Part shown: piece by piece, positions 54,105-63,991 of the stretch
Position numbering within the stretch: position 1 is the stretch's first letter
How the letters are laid out: each line of letters begins with the position of its first letter
Source: Trametes villosa
Taxonomy: Eukaryota > Basidiomycota > Agaricomycetes > Polyporales > Polyporaceae
NCBI GenBank assembly: GCA_002964805.2
Contig: PUDQ02000143.1
Coordinates: 196,001-260,000 of the forward strand
DNA length: 64,000 nt
Direction: 5' to 3'
Notes under the pieces: generated by a model
What the model saw: only the letters and a program-made list of their open reading frames with translations
Database searches by the model: none
What the model was told of the DNA's origin: nothing
Made by a program: the position numbers and the translations under genes

Positions 54105-55778
54105 TCTCAGCATCTCTATGTAGTTCTTCCCCCTACCTCGCATGATGTATCTTGAAGCATAGCGGTCCCCCGATCGTCGTCATCACATCGAGAATGGAAA
54201 GAATGTGCTCTCGTTGATGTATGCTGACACAGGACGCATAAGATGGTCGATAGCTTATATTCCTGATGAACGTGATCGTGTACATCAAGTGAAGTTTTTG
54301 AGGCCTGCTTCGAAGCACGTCAGTAGACGGTACATTTGAAGGCCCTGCGACTAACTATAGTACGCTTCTCCGAGGAATGCTTGCTCTCATAACTGAGTCT
54401 GGCAGCTTCTGCCGTGGCTCGAGGATTTCAACTCGAAGTCAGTCGTTATATAAGGGACATTCTGCCCCATAAGTTCAAGATCACGCCGTTCTGGTTGCTG
54501 TATTTGCCGTGGACCCAGCAGGTTCTCGGGAACGAGCTCCCGATTGGCGTTCGCTTCGTCCTTTCTCATGTTGAACCAGTCCTAGGTGATGAGTAGTGAG
54601 TATCATCAGACTTAGGATGCCTGATACGCCTATTTTATATGTTGTGGAGGACGCATCTAGGTTTAATCGACCTCGAGCTGAGGATGCGATGGGCGAGTTG
54701 GACAAGTTGTGACGTCGCAGTGGGTGAGAGAGAGGTATCAAGCGCCCACAGGCGATCTACAGGTTTTGGGTGCCGCCTCCATCCTTCGGGCCATCACCCT
54801 ACGACGTGGCAGCGGTGTGCGATCTCGCCCTCGAGCGCATTCCCCCTCTCCCATAAAATGTGCGTATGCAAGAAAAGCGTCGTGGCCATCTGTCTAGCCG
54901 ACCACTGCCATGCCATGCAACTCCAAGCTGCGAATTGGTCAAGCCACTGAGTAAGTTAAGTTCCCTAATGCTGTTCCTGTGCCCGAAGTTGCCTTGCGAA
55001 TGTCTCATAATTGTGCTTTAGGTACTCCAGATGGACGTGCAGCATATAGACCCATCCTCTTCGACTTAAGGTGGCTGCCAGACTTGCAGTACCAGTTGAA
55101 GCCCCTGCGAACCGCTAGCTCCGCGCACAAATGGGAGACGGGTAAGCTTGTCGACTCCCCTGTGGCGTCTTCAAAAAACCGACCAGCCTAGTCGGACGGC
55201 AAGTGCGTCTCCTGTCCGTGAGCGGCAAGTCATACAAGATCGCGAGAATCGCCAGCCAGCTTCATCGTCGAAGGAAGCGTGTTCGCAGGCGCGCTTCCAC
55301 CTCGACATCAGAGCTGGGCATGGCCCATGTAACTATGTGTATACTTCGTCGGCGGAGCGGCTTGTCTCCGGCTCCGCGCTTTAGGCCTCTGTCTGGCCCG
55401 AGTACCCCTCAACACAGTTGAACAGAAGTTCTGCGGGCCCCTGTGCGCCGGCGCTGATTAGACCTAAGGGCGCTGCGCGTCGGCGCCCATATTATAAGGT
55501 ATGTTCTCCGAGGACCATCTGGTATCTGGGTTCTGATGAGGCCCCGAAGCCTCCTAGTACATCCGCATCCCACGCTATGCGGTTTGTGGGCGCATACATA
55601 TCGTAAGTACCCCCTCTGCCAGGAAGGTCATGCGCTGAAGGCACACTTCGAAGTCATCAGAATCACTGCTAGGACAGGATAAGAGCACCCCCCCTAACTT
55701 CCTCTTCCTGGCCCCGCCCCGGGTACGCACTACCGCCTGTACTACGCCGCGCCTCTTCGTCACTCCCCGTACAACACC
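54105..55778. other. Upstream region of unit F, then intergenic
   Basis: 54105-54930 is homologous (inverted) to 38440-39237 upstream of gene E. The remainder up to the AMP-ligase start shows no supported gene. Confidence 0.4.
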
Positions 55779-57827
55779 ATGTCTACCGCATGCACCGTCG
55801 AAAATCACTACCTGTCGCTCTTGCTTCCCGCTTTCCGCGAATACCCAGACTTGGCGGCTTTCAGGGCTTTCCGCGGCAACGACACCTGGGACACCATCAC
55901 CTACCACCAGCTCGAGCAGTATCTCGCCACCGCCCAAGCCCACTGGAAGATGGCATTCGGCCCTGGCAGCCTGCAGCCGTTGGACGTCGTGGGCTTCTGG
56001 TAAAGTCGTCGCCCTATCTGCCATCCTCCTATCGCACTCACTCTCCCAACGAAAGGCTCACAGGGCGCAAGCTGACCGATCTCATCAATGCCATCGCAAT
56101 CTCTTCGCTGGGTTTCACGCCCCAATTCTTCAGTGGCTCCTTCGACAGTATCTCTACGATCTCTGCGTTGCTCTCCAAAAGCGGCGGTAAAGTTCTGATC
56201 GTCGACCCGTCCTTTGCCACCGTCGAGCTCTCCAGGTACCCACTAGGCATCCCGATGTACACACCCTTGGATTTCGGCATCTTGGACCTGTTGCGCTGCG
56301 ATTTCCAGGCGAGTCGCGGCGGGGCAGACCTGCCACCGTTCGCCCCCGCCGCCGCTGTAGGCATGGACGACTTGGCGGCCCTGTTCCACTCCTCCGGCAC
56401 GACCGGAAGCCTGCCAAAGATCATCCCGAACACATTCAAGATGCTTCGTGCAGTCATTACGGGCAAGTTCTCCAACGCACAGATCCAGTACGAGGGCGAC
56501 GGGCAGGTCGTCGTCAATACGCTCGGCAGCCTCGCTCACATTGGCTCCTTCCACTGTGAGTACACGTCGCACCATTCACGTAGCATGTACGGTTTCGTTA
56601 ACAGTGTTGCAGGCTTCCTCGGCGCCCTCTATCAGGGCCAATGTGTCGCACAATCGTCCGGGATGGCCATCCCTCCCGCGGAGCTAGTCAGCCTCGTGCG
56701 CGAGTGCAGGCTAACTACCCTCGCGCTGTACGCCCCGTTCCTCTCCGCCCTCATCAAGGCCGCGCAGCAGGATCCCGCCGTGAAAGACGCCTTGAAGACC
56801 CTTAACCAAGTCATTCACACGGGCGTCGCCATGAACAAGGAGGACGAAGAGTGGGCGTATGCGAACGGGATCAGGATCATGGTATGTTTTCGACAGTTGG
56901 CTATGTTTACTCGCCAGACTGTCCCTAATGCTAACGTTCTCTAGACATCGTATGGGACAACCGAAACCGGTCAGTAACCGTACCTCTGTCCTTCGTCCGT
57001 ATGCTGACTGCCGTCCCGAATAGGTCCGATGCTGGTCTCGCGTTTAGGCTCCGACGCGTCGTCCCGCCTCCTACACCCCATCAAGGGAACCACCGCTGTC
57101 TTCATCCCCTACAATGGTGATCAGGAGGCAGGAGCCACCGGCCTACAGTTGTACGAGCTCGTCGTACCATCGTCCGCGGACGATGCGCCTCCCGCGGAGT
57201 TCTGCTCCGCCGACGGGTACTACCATACGAACGACCTATTCGAGAAGGTCGAAGACGGGTGGACTTACCGCGGGCGGGCTGGCGACTGGATCAAGGTCGT
57301 CGTTGGATTCTGCGACACAAAGTACGTTTACAGCCCCCGTTGACGTATTCCGTCACTCTCTGCGTCCGTACTGATCGTACACAGGACGATCGAAGACGGC
57401 ATTCGTGCCGTTGGAGCTGACCTCGTCCACGATGCCGTCGTCGTGGGCACTGGACGTACCCACGCGTGTCTAGTTGTTGAAGCGGCTGAGCAGCAGGGTC
57501 AGTTGGACGACCACAATCGCGAGGTGATCGCGGAGGAGATTGCGCGGCGCGCGACGGCGCTCAACCGTGGCCTGTTCCCGCACGAGCGTGTCGAGGACCC
57601 CAGACGCATCATTGTTGTCGAGAAGGGCTCGCTTCCTCGTACGAAGGTAAGCTTCATAGCAGAAGAATGACGTGTAGATAACTGATGATCACCGCTGGCG
57701 ACAGGAGAAGGGCAACATCCGGTGAGTGTACGGTTAAGCCAGACGATTCAGATGGATACTGACTTGTCGCAGCCGTGCAGCTACCGAGGAAATGTTCAAA
57801 GACACCCTCGATCGTATCGCTTCATGA
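55779..57827 (+). CDS. AMP-binding (ANL superfamily) adenylating enzyme, stand-alone
   Basis: Activates a carboxylic acid with ATP to an acyl-adenylate. The start MSTACTVENHYLSLLLPAF leads through an intron (56000-56055) to LTGRKLTDLINAIAIS. The P-loop-like core HSSGTTGSLPK lies at about 56387-56420. Further motifs are SYGTTETG (about 56945), YHTNDLFEKVEDGWTYRGRAGDWIK (A7/A8 type) and the C-terminal lysine motif KGSLPRTK, followed after introns by EKGNIR and AATEEMFKDTLDRIAS, ending at 57827. The length matches an adenylation domain only. The carrier (T) and reductase (R) domains found in many basidiomycete NRPS-like proteins are missing, and the next sequence is module G on the opposite strand. 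It is probably an acyl-CoA-synthetase-like or orphan adenylation protein. The substrate cannot be read from sequence. Confidence 0.82.
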
Positions 57828-58369
57828 GCGTCCAGCAGGCCTCAGGATACCGCACCACCTGGACTCGAAGAGTGACTCTAATTCGGAGTCGACGTACCTC
57901 GAGCGTCTTCGCTGGTTCGTTGTACTCGTGCGCTCGTTGTGTACTACCCCAGCACCGCGCCGAGAATAAGCCGTATGCTTACGTTGATACAAATATATTC
58001 GCGTCCACTTCTGTGCGCCAGGGTACAGCCATTATACCGTACAGAGCGGGGACGTATACATGGCGTACGCGACCCTCACCTTGGAAACATCCTTCTGCCG
58101 GCCGATGTAACTCAGTCGCAGAAGTTCGCACTCCGGAGGGACGACCTTATTAGGGACCCCACCTGCTCAAGCTTCGCGACTTGAACGCATGAACTCGGCG
58201 CAAGTTGGCGGCGAGCCTGACTGGCCCGGGAAAAGCAGGTGACGTCCTAGCTCATGGCTGGAGCGGCCGACGAAGTGGACGCCGTGGTGGCGGCGCGCGC
58301 ACCGTCATAGCCACCGAACCTCTACCCCACACGAGAATCGAGGGAGTCCACCCCGCCGACGCGAGAGTG
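57828..58369. other. Intergenic between the AMP-ligase gene and unit G
   Basis: The 3' flank of the AMP-ligase gene. No gene or clear repeat seen. Confidence 0.4.
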
Positions 58370-58385
58370 CACGAAGAGAAGAGAA

Positions 58386-58415
58386 GCACGAGGGGCAGGC
58401 CTTCGCCCCTCATGC
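58386..58415 (-). other. Terminal hairpin of module G
   Basis: GCATGAGGGGC pairs with GCCCCTCGTGC (one T-G) around the loop GAAGGCCT, on the minus strand. Confidence 0.58.
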
Positions 58416-58626
58416 CGACCTTCTCATCGTACACCCTCGCTCTTGCTTCACCGTGACTATGTTGGAGACATACCTAAGAGCGAAGAACAAAACGTACCGG
58501 AGCCGCGAGCCGAGCCCGCCGGCTATCTTGAGGAGAGGAGCGACCGATACCTGCGAGGGCATGTAGAAGACGTTAGCGCAGCTCAAGTACGAATGAAGGG
58601 GAAAGTGACTTACTTCTCGGGCTTGT

Positions 58627-58660
58627 GCGGGGGAGAGGGCCCGTCGACCCCCTCCCCCGC
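58627..58660 (-). other. Conserved covarying hairpin, copy G
   Basis: Minus-strand arms GCGGGGGAGGGGG and CCCTCTCCCCCGC pair over at least twelve positions, with TCGACGG in the loop. A GTAAGT donor follows. Confidence 0.7.
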
Positions 58661-59603
58661 TCCGACGGAAGGCAGCGAACAGGGCGGTCAGGCAGGAGAG
58701 GGCGCCATCTCTCCTGACCCGAGCTGACCCCGCCCGCGCCCACCGGTCACCCCCAGTACCACCCCCGACCCCGACCCCGCGAAAAAAGAAAGAGAAAGAC
58801 CACGACTGATGAGGAGAAATTCCACGACTGATGGGGAGAAAGCCACGACTGACGGGGGGAAAGACACGACTGATGGAGAGAATGGAAAGTGAGACGAGAA
58901 GGAGGGGAAGAGAGAGAAGAGAAAGAGGAGAGGGAGGAGAGAGGGAAGAAGCGAACGGAAACAGAGCAGAGGACCAGAGCAGAGCCAGCACAAGAGAGAA
59001 TAGCCCCCAGATAGACAGCGAGACCAAGACAGCCCAGAGAGAAACCGGAGACCGACACCGGGGGGATCAGGCCCGGTGCTTGTCGATGTTGAAGTCGATG
59101 TCGAGGTCGATATTGGTGTCGGAGTCGTCGTGCTTGTAGTCGTAGTCGCCGTCGCCGTCGTCGGAGTCGAAGTCGGGGATGTCGCCGTCGCCGCCGCCGT
59201 GGTCTTGATGGGTACCTGTGGGGGCAAGGCAAAGCAGCAAATGAACGAAGAACGGACGATCCGCAGCGAGAGAGCAAGGCGTCGGGCATCGGGTTTGGGG
59301 CGGTCATGGGTACCCCTCCCCCTCCGCCGTCAGCCTCACCCGTCCCTCCCACAACTTGAAGCCAACTCACCCAGTCGCTACTCCCGCTACTCCCCATCCC
59401 ATCGTCCAGCTGCGCGTCGTCATCGTCCTCGTCCTCGTCCGTCGTCCCCATCGCCACTGCCCATCCCATCGTCCAGCTGCGCGCGTCCCCGTCCTCGTCC
59501 GTCGTCCCCGTCGCCTCGATGCTAGCTGCATGAAAGAGAGCATCGCGCACCCGCATCAGCGTCTGCATGCGCCAGGTTGAGCGAGGATAACACGATACAT
59601 ACC

Positions 59604-59864
59604 TTACGCAAGGTTGCGCAGCGCGCCATGCACGAGCTCGTCGCGGAGCTTCGCATCCCGGAGTGAGATGAGCTGCACGCCGAGCGCCTTAAACTCGCTT
59701 CCCGCGCGGTTCCGGTCGTCCAACTGGATCCGTGGGGCGGGAGGAGAGGAGCCGATGGTCTTCTTGGCGACCTTCGGGGCTTTTGCCTTGCCGAACCAGA
59801 GCGACCGGCGCTCAGTGGGCGAGGAGGTGGTGGAGGAGGTGGAGGTGGAGGTGAAGGAGAACAT
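59604..59864 (-). CDS. Small protein G, RRSL family (86 aa)
   Basis: Unknown function. Identical to copy C except for four extra residues in the Ser/Thr N-terminus (STSSTTSSPTE). RRSLWFGKAKAPKVAKKTIG, IQLDDRNRAGSEFKALGVQ and LISLRDAKLRDELVHGALR are unchanged, and it ends NLA. The identity over 30 kb and on opposite strands points to recent duplication or gene conversion. The stop TAA is followed directly by a GTATGT splice donor. The promoter palindrome lies 177 bp upstream. Confidence 0.77.
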   Translation of the reverse strand: MFSFTSTSTSSTTSSPTERRSLWFGKAKAPKVAKKTIGSSPPAPRIQLDDRNRAGSEFKALGVQLISLRDAKLRDELVHGALRNLA

Positions 59865-60040
59865 GGTGAAGGTGATAGGTGGGGTGTGGGGGGTGGTTAT
59901 GATGGTGGTGTGGAAGGAAGATAGGTGGGGAGTCGAGAGACGAGGGGGGCACGTTCATATAGGTGGCTGGACGTTGGGATCGGGGCTGAGCGCGTCGTCG
60001 GATTCCTACCTGATTCGGGAGGGGACGCGTCGGTCCTCCT

Positions 60041-60057
60041 CGGCAGGACTCTTGCCG
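60041..60057. promoter_or_regulatory. CGG-N11-CCG palindrome upstream of gene G
   Basis: CGGCAGGACTCTTGCCG lies 177 bp from the ATG of gene G, exactly as in B and C. Confidence 0.62.
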
Positions 60058-61139
60058 TGTCAGCCTCAGGATGCAGAATGCAGCCACGGATTCACGCTTT
60101 CCAAAGATATAGCCGATCAATACTGACATTGCAGCGAGGAGATGGGTGCTAGTGGTGAGTAGTGGGTAACAGCGTACAAAGCCTCCTCACAGTAGCTGTG
60201 ACTTGTTATGAGCATATAGTATCAAGTCGGTTTCCTTTGCGCAACTCACATTCAATAGCCCCGAGCATACGCTCGAACGCAGGAATCGGTGCTTGGAGAC
60301 CCGAATCTCCAACTTCCAGTACAACGGCAGACGTGCGCAACTGTTGCATTGACATACCTGACCTGGGTATGTTGTCGAGATCTCCTTGATAAAAAAGCCA
60401 TTGCCATGTCGCGCTATTAGTCGCAAGCCAGCGGATTGCGGACAGGTTATGCGGGGTGCAGAAGGTACTAAGTAGGTGGTAGAAGCCAGACCGCGGCTTG
60501 TCGGACGACGCGACCGGTAGCCTCGTGGCCGAAAGTAGCGCTCACTATACGCGGCCACGTGCCTCCCATCGCACTTGCCCCTCGCGCTGGCGCGACCGCC
60601 GCGGCCGCTTCCACGACCACGACGACCACGACCACGACTCGGCACCCTCTAACACTGTAATGCTCCTCGTAATATTGTGCGCTCAGACTACTCGCTCAGG
60701 CTTCATATGCGGCTCTTTAAGTGCAACACGTCCGACGCTTGGGCCGGAAATTCGTCTGTTCAAGCACCATCTGGAGCAGCAACAGTTGTCCAGATGACCG
60801 ATAACTAGGGCCCTTTAGGTGAGTAGTGAGTTTCCAGAGCTGGACACCGTCGCTCAGACCGAGGGGCCGCTGCTATGGAGGTTCTGCATAGCGGCGGCCT
60901 GTCGCCGGAATCCTGCACACGCTCTTCCACGCAATGGCAGGTCCACCATCACATACCGTGTTCCTTCCTGCGTTATTGTATGCGACTGTGAAGCGCTCCT
61001 CTGGGCGCGAGCAGGCTGGACCTGCCCCCTGCGGCTCGCGAAGTTTCTACGCGTGACGTTGAGCGCACGCCGGACTGCGACTGCTGGCCGATTTCCACGA
61101 TCGAATCCCTCGGTGGGGGGCGACTCCCGCACCTAGACC
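60058..61139. other. Intergenic, no gene supported
   Basis: Short frames only. The proximal part may be promoter of unit G, and homology to the other upstream regions fades beyond about 60070. Confidence 0.35.
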
Positions 61140-61805
61140 TTGACGCGGTCCGAGGGCTTGGGTAGTGTCCCTTGGACATTTGCCTGCCAAAGAAGGTGCT
61201 GAACATGTGCCTCGGTCATCTGTGGACCGAGGGGGCCGTTTGACACCCCTCCCTTGGTAAAGGAGGTGCGAAAGAAGAGTACGGAAGGTGTCACTCGAGG
61301 ACAGACCGGGGCGTAGTACCGGTCCCCGCAGACGCACCACCCCCGCGAGGTGCGAAAGAGGCGCGAGCCGAAGGTGGTGCTATAGACGACTGCGACACCA
61401 AACAGTCTGCGCCAAGTAGGTCGTCAGACCGAGCCCGCAAGGGACCGAAAGGATAGGCGACGGTAAGACGGGGAAATGCCTTTTAAAAACAATCCGACAA
61501 GGACACCCCGCGCCCCCGGAGCACGCCCTCGCGGCGCCTCTGGGCGGTCGTTAGTATGGCTGGCCATACTCCCGGTGAGCACGCACAGGAGGCGGGACAA
61601 GTCATGCGAGACCAAGACTCGTGCAGCATCGGGGATCCGTGCCTGATGGCTTCAACGAACCGGCTGCACGGGAACGGGAAACTGGACTCCGGGGGGACTG
61701 ACATTTCTTATCCCTCCGGTCAGAGCGGGCCGTAGCGGTACGAGTGGGAGAGCTGCCCCGTACCGGCTTGAGAGGACTAAATCCTTGGTCGGTGGGCCCT
61801 ATGAA
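61140..61805 (+). ncRNA. Candidate structured non-coding RNA region
   Basis: No protein is recognisable, but strong stem-loops are packed here. They include CCTCGGTC/GACCGAGG (61210-61217 with 61225-61232), TGACACC/GGTGTCA (61241-61247 with 61287-61293), GACCGG/CCGGTC (61304-61309 with 61319-61324), GCACC/GGTGC near 61335, and CGGTACG/CGTACCG inside a GGGCC...GGGCCC closing stem (about 61728-61800) with GAGGACTAAATCCTTGGTCGG. The strand is a guess. I could not match it to RNase P/MRP, SRP, U snRNA or telomerase RNA. It could instead be a decayed element or GC-rich chance structure. Confidence 0.3.
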
Positions 61806-63274
61806 GAGTAGGTTGCCTGCTTATGTTGATTCCCTTTCACTACTCCCTTGAATGGGAAGGGCCTTGCCAACCCGTAGTTGGGCCTCGCAAGAGCGCCCTT
61901 TGGATTGGGTCAGCCTTTATCGATATCCTTGGGATTCCTTTGGTGAGTGTTTCTCTTCGCAGGACTTGCTCGGCTCTCATAATTTCGCTGATCTTCAGGC
62001 AATGAGACAACCACATGTGCACATCATACTATCCCCTTGTAATTGGGGGCAACGACCTGCTAGCAAACCGCACACGAAGAACCCCGTGAACCGCGGTAGC
62101 ATAGCGTGGATGGCGTCACGACTGACAGCAAGAGCTGCAGGTACGTTGTCTGCACGATGATCATATGCATTGGAACACTGACTCGGAAGTGCGCCTCCAC
62201 GGTAGTTCCCTACTCAGCGGCTTTGTAGAGATCCTCAAACCCGCGTCGTCTAGCCCGGGCTGCGTGTACACTTCGCGGTACACACCGGCACCACATTCGT
62301 TGTAATATGTAAGTCAGCTCGCCCGTCGTCTTGTGAGCTACACGAGAACTCCGCGCTGACGCATTACCGTCAGAGCCGCGCCGTAGTCACTGTTCAAGTC
62401 GAGCAACTCGAGGTACCCCTAACGAGCGCCATCTGTGCGTGAAGAGCAGCGCTGTCCCACTCGCATGCGCTCACGCTCGCCTACAAAGGTTGCCCCGAAG
62501 ATACACGTCAGACGCGAATGCAAGCGTGCTCGGGCAGCGTCTGAGTGCGCTAGGATGCTTGGTACGTGGGGGTCCATCGTCCTGCTAGCGGATGGGCGCA
62601 ACTAGTCGACCCTCCTAGCCTTCCGCTGCCTCCGGGAGTCTTGCCATCCCGATTCGCATTCGACTCGTGGTCCGACCCCATGGGCCAAGGTCGGCGCATG
62701 CCCTCTCCGACCCATGCCGCTCGCGTGCCTCCACCGTGCGGGGACCGGGCCTCGGACGTTCAGTGTACATGAGCGCGAACGCAACCCTCCCAGAGGTGAT
62801 GATCGCGGCGTGCGGCGTACGAGCTCATGTCAGGAGCATATTGTGGGCGCGGAAGTCCGGCGCCCCAGCAGGCCACCGCTATAACGAAGATAGCGTTCGC
62901 TGACGGTGCTGCACACAAGGGGCGCTGAACAGTCTACAGGCATATGAGGCAGCAAACTTGCTCGCCAAGGGCCACCGGGAGGCTGGTGATGAAGGAATGT
63001 TTGGTGTATACTGCGTAATCGCACAAAAATAACTGGATACATGCAAGCTAGGACGGGCGAAAGAACGGGAGTGGTAGGTAGGTAGATCGATGCATGCATA
63101 AAACAACGGAGCCAGGGAATTATCAAGGAGTGGTACGAGCCAAGCAGAACGATAACAGCATGGGGGAAAGTGGATGTGTGTGTGTACGAGAGATAACCAT
63201 GAGGTTGATTACGCTTACGACGACGACGACCATGAGAGAAGGAGAAGAGAAACGTCCATCCAACCAACCGGACC
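61806..63274. other. Intergenic, no gene supported
   Basis: Contains the 3' flank of the right-edge gene (from about 63000) and mixed sequence without a recognisable gene or repeat. Confidence 0.35.
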
Positions 63275-63991
63275 CTATGAATCCTGCCCACCCGCGGACG
63301 CGCCCGGCACCGTCTTCGTCGACCGCCGCGACCCGAATCTAGAGAAGAACCCGCCATCGGACGTCGCACTCCCCGCTCGTGAGCGGAACGACCACGCCGG
63401 AGAGACCGGTCGCTGGAGCTCGATCGGGTTCGGATCGAGCAGCCGCTCCCCTCGCGATGGTGCCCGCTTCGGAGGAGCATGGTCGTGATCATGGTGGTGG
63501 TGGTGATGATGACGCCCAGAGCGGCCGACAGTATGACGGCCATCGCAACATGCACGGACGTTCTCGAGGCCCTCGAAGTCGCCGTCGGACAAGGTGTCGT
63601 CGTGCAGCTCGAAGTCTAGGTCCTCCTCATCTTGTCCGCCCGGGATGTGCTCGTATTCCTTCGTCGGGCTGCTCTGCGGATCCTGGTGGGCCCAGCGGAG
63701 ATACTCCGCCGCGGGCGTGCCGGAACGCTTGCCCATCGAGCCGCCGAGCGAGATCTGGGATCGACTCCGCTGGCCTCGCGGAGTGACATTCCAAGATTCG
63801 CCACTGAGCGCCGTACGGCCGGTACGCGCGCTGCGTTGGCTCTCCGGACTCGAGACCATGTTGGGATGGTACTGCCCGCCGTCCTCTGGAAGGTCGCCAT
63901 TAACAGACATCGGGCTCATTGGGGGCGCTGGGCCTGGCGCGCCGGGTACCCCGTGCATCTGGCCTGGCCGCGTAAGGAGGTAGGTCAAAGC
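63275..63991 (-). CDS. C-terminal exon of a His/Asp-rich protein (partial, runs off the right edge)
   Basis: The last exon begins at 63991 after a TGTAG acceptor and ends at the stop at 63275. It starts ALTYLLTRPGQMHGVP, which looks like the end of a hydrophobic segment, followed by a long polar tail. The tail is Pro/Gly/Ser-rich, then has acidic DEEDLDFELHDDTLSDGDFEG, a metal-binding-like run of seven His plus DHDHDH (about 63480-63520), and a basic Ser/Arg end (SRFGSRRSTKT). A membrane protein with a cytoplasmic tail, possibly a transporter, is plausible, but the family cannot be decided from this exon. Confidence 0.55.
   Translation of the reverse strand, partial: ALTYLLTRPGQMHGVPGAPGPAPPMSPMSVNGDLPEDGGQYHPNMVSSPESQRSARTGRTALSGESWNVTPRGQRSRSQISLGGSMGKRSGTPAAEYLRWAHQDPQSSPTKEYEHIPGGQDEEDLDFELHDDTLSDGDFEGLENVRACCDGRHTVGRSGRHHHHHHHDHDHAPPKRAPSRGERLLDPNPIELQRPVSPAWSFRSRAGSATSDGGFFSRFGSRRSTKTVPGASAGGQDS

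Larger units (their letters stand above)
58370..59603 (-). repeat. Module G: conserved non-coding region downstream of small gene G
   Basis: The same order as module C on the minus strand: GTATGTATC donor right after the stop and TCATGCAG acceptor, GGGTACCCATGACCGCCCC (about 59300), CCCCCACAG/GTACC acceptor (about 59213), Asp-codon repeat ending at GCCTGATCCCC, pyrimidine run, four CATCAGTCGTGG-like repeats (about 58800-58880), hairpin (58627-58660), GTAAGT donor, intron ending CCTCGCAG near 58558 and the terminal hairpin 58386-58415. Confidence 0.6.

Noticed and set aside
17427..59864. Small genes A-G as mating-pheromone precursors
   Set aside because: None ends in a CaaX prenylation motif (ends are NHA, NLA, TRF, SRF), and no pheromone receptor gene is present in the window.
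16040..60057. Units A-G as an autonomous transposon
   Set aside because: No transposase, reverse transcriptase, terminal inverted repeats or target-site duplications were seen at unit ends. A non-autonomous element cannot be fully excluded, but each unit carries its own conserved promoter and coding gene.
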